Assembly: GCA_012064385.1 (NCBI GenBank)
Contig: QRDG01001519.1
Location: 1-64,000, forward strand
Reading direction: 5' to 3'
Length of the DNA: 64,000 nucleotides
DNA from: Puccinellia tenuiflora
Taxonomy: Eukaryota > Streptophyta > Magnoliopsida > Poales > Poaceae
How positions within the stretch are numbered: the first letter of the stretch is position 1; each line of letters begins with the position of its first letter. The translations under genes were made by a program, and so were the position numbers. The notes below the pieces were generated by a model that saw only the letters and a program-made list of their open reading frames with translations, made no database searches and was not told the DNA's origin. Positions 1 through 9,988 of this stretch are shown here, one piece after another.

Positions 1-501
1 TTTCCGTCACAAGGAAGGACAAATCCCAGTCTTGATTCATGTCACCAACAAATACCATCGGAGATACTGAAAGCCACCTTTATAATCACCCAGTACGAAG
101 TGACGTTTGATGTCCACAAAGTATTCCTCGGTAAACGGGAGTGACATAATCTCATGGTCTAAGGAAACTATACTTGGCATACTAAAAGTGTGGCAATTAA
201 AACTGTTGTGACACGATCAATTGCAACTCTTATATTTGGGTCTTGTCCATCACATCATTACTCCTAATGATATGACTCCGTTATCAAGTGACTATAACAA
301 GTCCATGTTAGGAAACTCTAACCATCTCTTGACTAACGAACTAGTCCGGTAGAGGCTACTAGGGACACCTGTTTGTTTATATTCCACACATGTATTATGT
401 TTCCGGTTAATACAATTATAGCATGGATAATAAACTATTATCATAAACATGAATATGCTAATAAACCATTTTATTATTGCCTCTAGGGCATATTCCCAAC
501 A
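1..501 (+). mobile_element. Angela/BARE-like copia LTR, 3' part
   Basis: The segment has the look of the terminal third of a Triticeae Angela/BARE/WIS-type copia LTR. It contains the stretch around 330-440 with a vertebra of 'tagaggctactagggaca', a TTTCCGGTTAATACA box and the terminal GCCTCTAGGGCAT...CCCAACA at 480-501. The 5' part lies outside the window. No primer-binding site follows position 501, so this is a 3' LTR or a solo LTR, not a 5' LTR. It abuts, and probably inserted into, the Harbinger-like sequence that starts at 502. The family assignment is from recognition of the LTR end and was not checked by alignment. Confidence 0.75.
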
Positions 502-744
502 AATAGAGGCCGTGCGGCGCATACAGTGGGGACGGCGCAGGAAAGCACGGTTTCCCGGCCGCCGCCGCCGCCGCTCGTCGGTCTCCTTGGCCTCCTCCGC
601 CTCCTTGGCCTTCTTTCTCGCGGCCCTTGCCTTGCGGTCGGCGGTGAGCGTCTTCCTTCGGTCGACTTCGTTCGCCCACTCGGTGTTGCTCAAGCCGTCC
701 GGCCGCCCCCTCCCCCTCCCCCTACCCCTCCCGCCCCCCGCCAT
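502..744 (-). pseudogene. Truncated transposon-type ORF, N-terminal part
   Basis: On the minus strand an ATG at 744 opens a reading frame that starts with a Gly/Arg repeat (MAGGGRGRGRGRGRP). It continues with a Trp-containing segment (SNTEWANEV) and a highly charged, Ala/Lys/Glu-rich probable coiled coil. Genuine sequence extends to about 505; beyond that the frame runs into the copia LTR and is meaningless. N-terminal Gly/Arg leaders followed by such charged stretches occur in transposon-associated proteins of grasses, but I do not recognise the family with certainty. The ORF lies inside the Harbinger-like fragment, reading away from its terminal repeat, as expected for an element-encoded ORF. 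It is truncated and unlikely to be functional. Confidence 0.4.
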
Positions 745-943
745 CTTCGCCGGTGGTTCTTCGCCGGCGGCTCGTGGGTTGTTGAATTCTTGGGCGCCAT
801 ATGGGAGGCGATTGCCGCGGGAAACGGCGGGAGCTACGGTATATGGAGAAGGAAAATGGAGGGAAAGCGAAACAATAATGGCAGGAATCGTGTTATCTCG
901 CCGACAGGGCTGGCCCGCGCGGCGTTTCCCTTGCGCCGGCGCC

Positions 944-979
944 CCCAGGCCGAACCCAGCGCGCTGGGTTCGGCCTGGG
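944..979. repeat. Perfect 36-bp palindrome
   Basis: Two 18-base arms (CCCAGGCCGAACCCAGCG and its exact complement) meet with no spacer. The sequence lies between the ORF start and the end of the Harbinger-like fragment. It would form a very stable GC-rich cruciform or hairpin. No function can be assigned. Confidence 0.9.
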
Positions 980-1111
980 TACGCCGGATAACTTTTGGGC
1001 CAAATCCGGCGAAAAAACGAGACCCTGGGGGCGCGACTGGGAGAAAAAATCGTCCGCCGGCGTCCAAAAAAACGGTCCTCGGGGGCTCTTGGGGGGCGGC
1101 TGGAGTTGCTC

Positions 1112-3144
1112 TTATGACCGGTAAATATCTTATGTTGTTCTGTTACCGGTTATTGTTAGATGTTTGCTTGAAACACCTTTTTTTGCTAAGCCTAAAAATT
1201 CGTACTGAGTGTATGGTTCACTCGTGCATCCAATCCCCAAAGCCAAACTTGCCAGCTGAGTCCACCATATCTACCTATGCATTGTCGTGGTGGTGCACGG
1301 ACAGATGCCATAGGTAGGCTTATCTTGGGGCCGATGGACGCTGGAGGTACCGGGGAGGGCTAGCGCATAGGAATACGCACACGGAAAGCACAAACACGCC
1401 CTCGTGAGGAGGTAAGACCCCTACTCCTGCTTGTCTGATCTTTATATGGTGGATTATACTCGGGCTACAAGATGCTCCTCGAGCTGTATGAGAGAAACTA
1501 TGAACACATGCTAAGTCTAGTTCCTGGGCTCTCGTACCGAGTCTGGTGTTGGCTCAGTGGCTCTCTGTAAGCTATGGTGTGGGGTGTTGTCACGTGTGGC
1601 CAAGTATCGTCCCTGTAAGAGGAGCCCCTGGTGCTCCTTATATAGGGGAGCCCAGGGCACAAGTTAGGGCTGACGTGGGTGCTGACGTACGCGACACTGT
1701 GGCCATGTCCGGCCGGTGTCATCCTCTGACTGCTTCCGTCACCACTGCCAGAGACAAGACAAGTGCCATGCCTGTCCCATGCTCCCCCGTACTGCCTTGG
1801 TCAGCAGCATGGAGGCCTGACTCCCCATCCCGTGACCTCCGGGTCAAGGGTTAGGCAGCGCGTCCCATCGTGCCAGTGGCACGACGCCTGCTCCGTGATT
1901 GTAGGGACAAGACGTGAGCCTTGATCATCCACCGGGATATAACTCCCTATTCTCTTATCCGGCATAGGCATGTCGAATACTTCTTAACTCGGTTTCACCT
2001 TCCCTGCACATAAGAAGAACAAAGGGGAGGATCCGACATCTAATCTGTATGATCCAACATCCGGGTATGTCGGTTAGATTTGACCCAGTCGACTCCGGGT
2101 CTATGCGTGTCTCGTCATCTTGACCCTATCCGGGGGTTGCCCCCCGACATGCATGGTATTTCCTACCATTCCAAGTAAATTTTTCATGTGCTACCTTTAA
2201 AAATTCAAAATACTTCTTCTTTGTGCCTCTGTTTTTAAGCTCATGAGGGAGCAGTAGAGAGCTAGATATAACTTGTGACAAGCGAGGTCATTTCCCCCCT
2301 TTCACCCGGTGTTGATGGATTACGTCTTCACTTGAATCAACCCGAGAGTAGCTTAAGCAAAAATATAAATATAACTCACAATTCTCCTCCGCGCAATGCA
2401 AATCTGAGAAATCAGCCCAAATATTGGACATTGGTGAAACCAAGGAGAAAGAAGAGCGTACTCGCTCTTCTAAGAACTAGCTGCTCTCACAAGTCTAAAA
2501 ACCTTGCTTGTCATGAGGGACTAGATAGTTTCTCTGTTGTGAAGTTGTTGGCGAAAGCATGCATACCTCAAAATCATTTTACTTCTGTTTTAAAAACCAA
2601 AAAGCTCTAGCACATGACTAATCCCTGCTTCCCTCTGCGAAGGGCCTTTCTTTTACTTTTAATGTTGAGTCAGTTTTCCCTTTTTCCTTCTATCTCCACG
2701 AAAGCAAATATCTAGCATTGACCCTGGGTATCGTTGAGCATATTACATTATCAAGATTAAACTTGAATCTTTATATTGACTTTATCTATAAGATAAGCCG
2801 TTGGAAGTTGAAGCTCTTTGCTAATGCTTACATATTCCTTTGTGTTGATTCTCAAACACTTTTGTCATGGAATTATTATCCTTGTGAATTAGTCAAATAT
2901 GTTGATCACATTGTTTTCATGTCTTTGACATACTATTTATGAAAGGTTTTGCTTGGATGATTCAACTTGTTTATTCATTGCTTTCTTGCTATCAATTATA
3001 GACAATTGTTTTGTATCTCTTCATTCACATCCTTTGATTTGCATCACTATCTTGATCAAGAATGTGTTGGTCGCATGTCTCATCAAAAATTATTTGTTAT
3101 CACTTACCTACTCGAGGACGAGTAGGAGTTAAGCTTGGGGATGC
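1112..3144 (+). mobile_element. Athila-like gypsy 3' internal region (non-coding), interrupted
   Basis: After removing the solo LTR at 1283-2149 and one copy of its TGCAT target, the flanks read through as one AT-rich internal region. It ends with the motif CTCGAGGACGAGTAGGAG and AAGCTTGGGGATGC directly before an LTR at 3145. The same organisation, including the phrase 'gagtccaccatatctacctat' near 1260 and 58310, is present in the non-autonomous element at 55.5-59.5 kb, so both are relatives. No domain-bearing ORF is present; the short ORFs at 2275-2610 and 2718-2942 show no recognisable domain. The 5' portion and any pol are missing. Confidence 0.6.
1283..2149 (-). mobile_element. Solo gypsy LTR (867 bp) with TGCAT duplication
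   Basis: The segment begins TGTCG and ends CGACA, which are inverted 5-bp termini. It is flanked by identical TGCAT at 1278-1282 and 2150-2154. Read on the minus strand it shows TATATAAGG near 1650, then a CAGACAAGCAGGAGTAG motif near 1420-1435. That motif is shared with the plus-strand gypsy LTRs at about 4.7, 45.1 and 59.7 kb, which sets the orientation. Both ends and the duplication are intact and there is no internal region. It is therefore a solo LTR left by LTR-LTR recombination, inserted into Athila-like internal sequence. Confidence 0.85.
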
Positions 3145-4712
3145 TGATACGTCTCAAACGTATCTATAATTTTTGAGTGATCCATGCTAGTTTTGTGATA
3201 TTTTCACATGTTTTTACTGTCATTTATATCATTTTTATGCATTTTGTCGGACTAACCTATTGACAAGATGCCAAGTGCCAGTTCCCTGTTTTTGCTATCT
3301 TTTTGTTTCAGAAATTTACTTCTAGAAATATTCTCGGAATTGGACGAAAATTTACGGGGAATTTTTATTTGTCACGACGAAGTACCAGACCAAAGGAGAG
3401 CTGGAGGGAAGGCCCACAGGGCAGGTGCGCCCCCCTGCCGCGGGTCAAGGGTCACCCGCGGGTGGGGCCTGCCCCTGGGACCTCGCCTCGACGCCCTCTG
3501 ATGGCTATAATTGCCTTTTACCCTAAAAACATCGAGGCGGCCATTATTTTCCAGAAACTCGACCCCGATGCGCCGTCACCGAAAACCCTAGTTCGGGGTC
3601 CAATCTGAAGCTGATCCCGGCACTCTGCCGGAGGGGAGATCGATCCCAGAGGGCTCTTCGTCGTCATGCCTTCCTCCGGGATGATTTGTGAGTAGTCTCA
3701 CCTTGGACTACGAATCCATGGCAGTAGCTAGTTGGTAGTCTCTCTCTTGTGCTTCATGTCTTATGATCTTGTGAGCTGCCTAACATGATCAAGATCGATT
3801 ATTGTAATGCTATGTGATGTGTTTGCTGGGATCCGATGGATTATGAAGTTATGTTCAGATTGTGCATGATTCTTATATGAGTAATTTATGTTCTTGCATG
3901 CTCTCCAATGTGCGTAGTTACTTTGGCCAAGTGACTGTGTGTATCTCCAAGAGAGGGTATTTATGCTAGATAGTGGGTTCATGCCCCCTTTTGTTCCTGG
4001 GCACGAGTGACAGAAACGTTTAAGGGCGAGGGTGTGCTATTGCTACTAAGGGTAAAACAGCGGTGTTAATGTCTCTTTTGATATTAGTATTGCTTACTTC
4101 ATGCACTTTACTTAATGCAATTGTCTGTTGCTTGCAACTTAATACCGTTGGGTGACAGGCTGGATAGCGATCCCACGGTGGACTTTTTAGACAAAGACGC
4201 AGTTGGACTCAACGGTCTTTGTTCCTTGTCGTGATGCCTCCATAGATATTATCATGTCCTTTTTGTCATAGCTAAATTGGGTTTGTTTCATGATCTTGTC
4301 AATTGCCTAGCTGTAATTCGTTCACCCATCACATGCATATTTTATTTACTTGAGAGACTCCACTAGTGAACCCATGTCCCCCGGTCCATATTTTTACATT
4401 GTTTACAACCTCATTTACTTGCTTTTAATCATCATTACTCCTCTGGTCACTTTTCATATTTCATCTATTTCATCATACAATTAACCGCTTTGTTTTCTGC
4501 GAGACCGGAAAGATTGACAACCTTTCCGCCGTTGGGGGCTAAGTATTTTGGTTGAGTGTGTGCAGGTCCACGTCTGTTGAAGGTCAAGCGCCAGAGATCT
4601 TCAACATTCACCTCGTTGTTGATTTCAAAGTCCTACTGGTTCGTTAAACGAGGGAAAACTGCTACTAGCTACAATTCCGCCTTCGCTTGGGGCACCACCC
4701 AACTTATTCTAA
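3145..4712 (+). mobile_element. Athila-like gypsy LTR
   Basis: The LTR starts TGATACGTCTCAAACGTATC, a form typical of Triticeae Athila-like LTRs, immediately after the internal GGGGATGC boundary. It is therefore a 3' LTR. Towards its end it carries AAAGATTGACAACC, a GTGCAGGTCCACG box and the 'cctactggttcgttaaac' segment. All of these occur in reverse orientation at 51.5-52.5 kb, showing a second related LTR there. The right end is approximate: after about 4712 the sequence changes into a different gypsy LTR, so the terminal CA was probably lost. Confidence 0.65.
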
Positions 4713-5241
4713 TACAGCAGCACTGGGAAGTGGACCCGCCAAGACCCAGGAGGCCCAAGTCGGGTTACACTTGAAGCAACATGGGCTGGACAAGGAACAA
4801 GCCGGTCAGCCCGTTACGAGTCAGTAGAAGGGAAAGGACCCGGCAAAGACTGGAGTCCTAATACGACCCGGAGGACTAACTTGGAAGACAAAGACCTAGG
4901 GTAGGACTCCGTATTCAAGTGTGATTCGGCATAAGTTGTAAGTCCATGGACCCGGCCACCTTTATAAGGAGGGCCCTGGACCTTAGATCGATAGGCTCTC
5001 AAGAAACATCAAACCCGTAGTCGCCGACTCCCAAGTTAGAGGAGTCGGAACCCTGTAATCGAGATCAAGTCCACAGTAATAAAGAACAAGCAGGAAGTAG
5101 GTCTTTACCTCTAAAAAGAGGGGCCGAACCTAGGTAAACTCCTTGTCCCCTTGTCGAGATTAACAACTCATGTGTCCTAGTCGCCAATGGCCCACAACTT
5201 AGCTTCCCGAAGGAAGTACTTGCCGTGACAACCCCACGACA
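4713..5241 (+). mobile_element. Gypsy LTR fragment
   Basis: The stretch contains CTTTATAAGGAGGGCCCTGG (a TATA-like box with downstream start region, about 4958-4980). It also has ACAAGCAGGAAGTAGG (5085-5100), the AACCTAGGTAAAC motif and the terminus CAACCCCACGACA. The same order of motifs occurs in the LTRs at 45080-45576 and 59722-60177. A start matching the inverted repeat of the terminus is not visible, so it is 5'-truncated or diverged. It is joined directly to an internal piece of a copia pol gene at about 5242, which is a rearrangement junction and not a normal element boundary. Confidence 0.55.
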
Positions 5242-5243
5242 CC

Positions 5244-6436
5244 TTCCTCAACGACAACCTCGAGGAGGTGGTTTACTGTCAACAACCACCTGGTTTTGTC
5301 GATGCTACTCGCCCAGATCACGTCTGTCGTCTCCACAAGTCTCTTTATGGACTGAAGCAGGCGCCACGAGCATGGTACCACCGCTTCGCTACGTACCTTG
5401 CATCTCTGGGATTTGCTGCCTCTGCTACGGACACTTTCTTGTTCATTCTCCACAGTGGCACTGATACAGCTTACCTGCTGCTCTACGTTGACGACATCAT
5501 TGTCACAGCTTCGTCAACCTCTTTCCCGCAGCGGCTTCTCGACAGACTGCATAGTGAGTTTGCCATGACTGACCTTGGGGACTTGCACTTCTTCCTGGGA
5601 ATTGCTGGCAGTCGCTCTTCCGATGGCTTATTTCTCTCTCAGCGACAGTATGCTGCCGATGTTCTTCAGCGCGCCGGCATGTCTGAGTGCCATTCCGTTG
5701 TGACACCCATTGACACTCAGGCAAAGATCTCGGATTCTGATGGAGAGCTCCTTTCTGATGCCACAAAGTATAGGAGTCTTGCTGGATCACTCCAGTATCT
5801 CACCCTCACGCGCCCGGATCTCTCCTATGCTGTTCAGTAGATATGTCCTCACATGCATGCTCCCCGGACATCGCACATGGCTCTTGTGAAGCGTATCCTT
5901 CGCTACGTTCGCGGTACTCTGGAATTTGGTCTGCAGTTGCATGCCTCCGCCTCAACCACCTTGACGGCTTACTCCGATGTCGATTGGGCTGGTTGCCCTG
6001 ATACTCGCCGCTCCACCTCTGGCTATTGCGTGTACTATGGTGACAGTCTCATCTCCTGGTCTTCCAAGCGGCAGACTACGGTCTCGCGTTCCAGCGCCGA
6101 GGCTGAATACCGAGATGTTGCGCATGCTATCGCTGAGTGTTGTTGGTTACGATAGTTGTTGCAGGAGCTTCATCGACCTCTCACCTCAGCCACTCTGGTC
6201 TACTGCGACAATGTATCCACCATTTACATGTCGTCCAACCCTGTCCAACATCGACGTACAAAGCACATCGATATCGACATTCATTTCGTCCGCGAGAAGG
6301 TGTCACTTGGTGAAGTTCGGGTTCTCCATGTTCCCTCTGTGCTCCAGTTTGCTGATGTAATGACTAAGGGTCTACCAAGTGCGCTCTTTCTTGATTTTCG
6401 GACCAGTCTCTGCGTCCGAGAACCTCCCGCTGCGAC
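5244..6436 (+). pseudogene. Ty1/copia pol fragment (reverse transcriptase C-half + RNase H)
   Basis: The frame carries diagnostic copia reverse transcriptase blocks in order: QQPPGF, HKSLYGLKQAPRAW, the catalytic YVDDII (about 5485), DLGDLHFFLG, and TRPDLSYAV. RNase H signatures follow: VKRILRYVRGT, AYSDVDWAGCPDTRRSTSGY, SWSSKRQTTVSRSSAEAEY, and the terminal KHIDIDIHFVREKV. Gag, protease, integrase and the first part of the reverse transcriptase are absent, so it is 5'-truncated at the junction near 5242. Two in-frame amber stops (5838-5840 and 6153-6155) break the frame; both sit where a Gln is expected. It is followed by a G run and an LTR start, which is the normal 3' end of such an element. 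It is non-functional. Confidence 0.9.
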
Positions 6437-6439
6437 TGC

Positions 6440-6460
6440 GGGGGGGGGGGGGGGGGGGGG
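6440..6460 (+). repeat. G21 homopolymer at the polypurine-tract position
   Basis: A run of 21 G residues stands exactly between the copia RNase H end and the TGTTAG start of the LTR, where the polypurine tract for plus-strand priming is expected. The original tract has probably expanded. The length is also prone to sequencing and assembly error. Confidence 0.85.
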
Positions 6461-6650
6461 TGTTAGCGTGTATATACGATGTATTGTACCACACTTGTAA
6501 CCCTAACCCTAACCGGCCTAGTGCCTAATATCTGAACCCCGAAACCCCATGATTTACCATGCGAGGCTTCCCCCAAACCCTCTCTCTAATTCTACAGTTA
6601 CTCTACATTGTGAGCAGCCTCAACTAGCCCATCTCCTACACCCTATATGC
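6461..6650 (+). mobile_element. Copia 3' LTR, start
   Basis: The LTR opens TGTTAGCGTGTATATACG directly after the G tract and contains two telomere-like CCCTAA units near 6500. No terminal CTAACA or similar end is visible, so the right boundary is a guess. The remaining bases to 6966 are unassigned. Confidence 0.45.
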
Positions 6651-6966
6651 TTACCATGCTACTCGACTAGCCAGGAGTATCGGAGTCACTTTTGATTCTC
6701 CGAACACTCCTGATGCTTACCGAGAAAACGGCTCAGGAGCAGTGGAGTACCAGAGAGAATCGGAAAAAATACGCCACAATTCTTCTAAATCGCATCCGAC
6801 TGCAAGTATACCCATACGCATTGTGAATTTCTGCCTCGCTATAGGCTAGTATGTCGGACAAAGAGAGGGGGAGCTGTTTTGCTTCCCAAGCTCCAGTGAT
6901 TTTAATATTTTATTTTTAAAATAAGTTTAAAAAAATATAAAAAGTTATGTATATACATATACATAT
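6651..6966. other. Unassigned intergenic sequence
   Basis: This stretch shows no coding signal. It contains a short partial repeat ('actcctgatgcttaccga' beside similar words at 6640-6740). It ends in a TATATACATATACATAT tract whose last CATAT is the target of the solo LTR that follows. Confidence 0.4.
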
Positions 6967-8698
6967 TGAAAGGGTTCTGCGAAAGAAAATAAAAAATTCC
7001 TAACAACGCGAACCACAAACTAGTCAAGATCTATTACTATGCAGATACAAAATAACGGAGGGATACGGTATTCATACCCTTGAATACCATAAGCGTCGAA
7101 GATCAAAAGATCTGTGTCGACGCATGATGAAGACGTATGGTGATGCCAACCTCAAGGTCAAGTAGTCGTACAAGCGATGAGTGTCGCAGTTGCAACACCT
7201 CCGAGAAATTACACACATACGGTGTAGACGACGCTCTCCGGGCTCCGGTCCAGCAAAGCATCGGAAGAAGAGTAACTCGAACCGAAGCACCAACAGCACG
7301 GCGATGTGCGTATGGTGGAGAAACCTCTCTACCGTGCATAGCTCCGAAAGACGGAACCATGCTCGAGGTGAGAGAGAGAGAGGAAATTTTGTACCTTCGA
7401 GGGGAAGGGGGCACCTATATTTATAGGTGGAGGAGGGCTGCCATACTTAGTGGCTAGGCGGTATGGGACTAATCCCATAACAGCCCGCCCCCCTCCTTGG
7501 TAGCGCCGGCCACCCCGGTGGGCCCTAAGTGGCCCACCCGGCCAGCTCCTCCTTGGCCTCTCAAATGGGACGGCTCACCCCCTCTTGGGCCTCCCCTTTC
7601 GGGCGAGGCTCATTTAGGTGGCCCGCCCCTATAAATTAAATTGAAATATTTATTTCTTATTAATTACACTAATTAATATTAAATACATATTATTTAATTT
7701 ATTTTGCGCCGAAACTCCTTTCATTGCCCTCCGATCTCCATCGGATTTTTCTCCCGTATTCCGAAACACCTTCCGGACTCGTCCGATCATCATCGGATAA
7801 TTCTCGGAACAATTTCGGAGTTCGTTTCTCATTTCTCTTCAGTGTCGAAACTATTCCTAAGCGTCATTCTACCCTTAAGCGTGCCACCCCTACGGTTCGG
7901 GATCACTCCAGACATGATCAAGACCCCTCTCCGATCAATGACCAACAGCGGGATCTGGAAACCCATGATGACCCCTGTGCGATCCACGAATTAATTCGCT
8001 TGAATCTTTAACATCCGTATCCTATTCCCTTTGTATCTCGATACTGAGTTTGTCCGAGATATGATCTTTAGTATCCTGGTACTTAGTTCTATCTCGTTAC
8101 CGACAAACATCGTTTAACTCGTTCTCATGATCACACAACCTGTGAGCTAGTCACATGTTTGTAAACTTCGATGTGATCTCACCGAGTGGGCCCCTTTAGT
8201 ATCTCTCAGACATTCGGATGCACAAATCCCGGTCTTGATCATACGCCTCAACATATCACTTTAGTATACCTGAGTAACACCTTTATGATCACCGTGTTAC
8301 GGTGTGACGGTTGATGTAGTCAAGCAATCATCTGGTGATAGTGATTAAATATGATCTCACGGTCAAAATATTAGGTTACTATGTTTCTAACTATCACGAT
8401 GTTGAATGTTTGATCACGTCACGATACTTATATTGGGTGTGTCCATCACATCATTCACCCAATGACATGACTCCATTGTCAATTGACATAAATGTCCATG
8501 ATCAGAAAATCTTGATCATCAGTTGACCAATGGACTAGTTAAATAGAGGCTACTAGGGACCTTGTTGTGTATATACCACATGTGTATTAATGTTTCCGCT
8601 TAATACAGTTATAGCACGGTATAAAACTTATTATGAACATATATGAGTTATGTTAATAGAACAACTTTATTATTTGCCTCTAGGGCATAACTTCAACA
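6967..8698 (+). mobile_element. Solo copia-type LTR (1732 bp) with CATAT duplication
   Basis: It starts TGAAAGGGTTCTGCG and ends TTGCCTCTAGGGCATAACTTCAACA, and is flanked by identical CATAT at 6962-6966 and 8699-8703. It has a promoter-like TATATTTATAGGTGGAGG near 7412. It shares long stretches in order with the LTR at 46061-47695: AACGGAGGGAT..., CCTCAAGGTC, CTCCGATCTCCATCGGA, and the CCTTGATCAT...GTTGACCAATGGACTAGT block. The closing motif places it near Angela/BARE copia LTRs. Intact ends, target duplication and no internal region identify a solo LTR. Confidence 0.85.
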
Positions 8699-8789
8699 CA
8701 TATTTTCTACATATTTACTGAGTTTTGCTAGATAATACCCTGTATTATAGGCTACACAAAATGGTGACTCTAAAAGGCCAAAATAATTT

Positions 8790-9042
8790 GGGGCTCGTTT
8801 GGCTCCCATCATTTAAAGCCGGAATCATTAAATTTATTTGTGATTCCATACCGAATATGTTTGGCTGTCATGGAATTGATATGTCATTTTATTTAGGATT
8901 CCAGTAAAGTCTATTATATGTTATATCAATTATTATTCCTAACTCTGTCATTTCACTTTCCAAATGAATCGTTTTATTTTATTTCTGTCCATCATTTCAT
9001 TATGTAAAATGAAATGAACTGATGAGCGCCAAATGAGTCCTC
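8790..9042. mobile_element. MITE-like inverted-repeat element
   Basis: The left end GGGGCTCGTTTGGCTCCCATC and the complement of the right end near 9021-9042 (GAGGACTCATTTGGCGCTCATC) align over about 20 bases with few mismatches. The interior is AT-rich with several near-copies of GAAATGAA/TTTCATT words. Ends of the type G...GTTTGG are common in hAT and Harbinger MITEs. The flanks share only ATTT, so the target duplication and superfamily remain open. Confidence 0.5.
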
Positions 9043-9286
9043 ATTTTTTTTCCAACATTTGTCGATTTATACTCTATATTTTGATGCTAATTTGGCCGTA
9101 CATGCTAGATATACGTATATATTTTTGAATTTTTGAGACATGTAAAAAAAGAGCTTTTCTGTTTTTTTAAAAACAAGATTGCTAGAGCTCAGGTTTTGAG
9201 TATCTTGGCTATGCAAAATCCAGCAAAAACACGTATTGACATTTTCTAGCTTGACGATAACATGAGAAGTTTCACCATGTCATGTA

Positions 9287-9436
9287 CTCCCTCCGTTCCC
9301 CAATATAAGATGTTTTAACATTTCTCTTTTCATCCGTATATAGACATGTTTTAGTGCAAGATTAATTTAAATCTTACACTAAAACATATCTAGATAGAGA
9401 AATGCTAAAACATCTTATATTTAGGAACGAAGGGAG
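9287..9436. mobile_element. Stowaway MITE (150 bp) with TA target
   Basis: Terminal inverted repeats CTCCCTCCGTTCC and the complement of GGAACGAAGGGAG are flanked by TA dinucleotides (9285-9286, 9437-9438). The element is strongly self-complementary (TAAGATGTTTTA...TAAAACATCTTA). This is the standard Triticeae Stowaway (Tc1/mariner) structure. It lies about 550 bp upstream of the carrier gene start codon. Confidence 0.93.
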
Positions 9437-9988
9437 TACTCATTTTGATACATACACGATTAATCCATCGTGCCTCCGCATCGCAGGTTCCTTTTGGGTT
9501 GATTAAACCCAGTCATCATCCAATTCCAACAAGAATAAATGCACTGCGTGCTAGCATCCACTTAAACGAATGGCCAAAAAAAAGAACGAGAAAAATACAT
9601 GTTAAAAAACGTTATCCAAAAAAAAAAAAAACAATTACAATAGAAATTCCCACCTTGTTCTACTACCTCGTTCGCTCCTCCGTGCGGCAAGATCGATCCT
9701 GGGAGCCAATTCTGCCAACAGATTGCAGCTCACACGGAACAAGAATAAAATCCTCCACCACTCCGCATCTACTTCCTCGCCGCCCAACCCAAGTTGCCGC
9801 GCCGCTTCCCTCCCCTCCCCTTCCCCGCCGGATCGAAGCGCAGAAAGAAAGTGTTTTTATTCCATACACTTGATGGATTCAGGTCGATAAAACCGATGCT
9901 GCGCCAGCCTCGCAAACCCTAGCATCGGCGGCCTGCTACCGCAGCGTCCGTCGCCGAGCGTCCGCGTGAGCGTCTTCGGCTCGCCGCC
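9437..9988 (+). promoter_or_regulatory. Promoter and 5' leader region of the carrier gene
   Basis: The sequence between the Stowaway MITE and the start codon is AT-rich to about 9655 and then becomes C-rich and pyrimidine-rich (9770-9840), as in grass 5' leaders. No convincing TATA box can be singled out. The ORF 9445-9873 in this region shows no domain and is not proposed as a gene. Confidence 0.35.

Larger units (their letters stand above)
502..1111 (-). mobile_element. PIF/Harbinger-like DNA transposon end
   Basis: The right end, read on the minus strand, begins GAGCAACTCCAGCCG (1097-1111) and is followed outside by TTA (1112-1114). This is the terminal signature and 3-bp target expected of PIF/Harbinger elements in grasses. 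Just inside is a GC-rich leader, a 36-bp palindrome and an ORF start on the minus strand. The left half is missing because the copia LTR ends at 501, apparently having inserted into or truncated the element. The superfamily call is inference from the terminal motif and TTA; only one end is present, so the duplication cannot be confirmed. Confidence 0.5.

Noticed and set aside
526..1317. 263-aa plus-strand ORF
   Set aside because: It runs antisense to the transposon-type ORF, through the palindrome, the transposon end and into a solo LTR; composition is Pro/Arg-rich with no domain.
6490..6515. Interstitial telomere
   Set aside because: Only two CCCTAA units are present; they belong to the copia LTR start.
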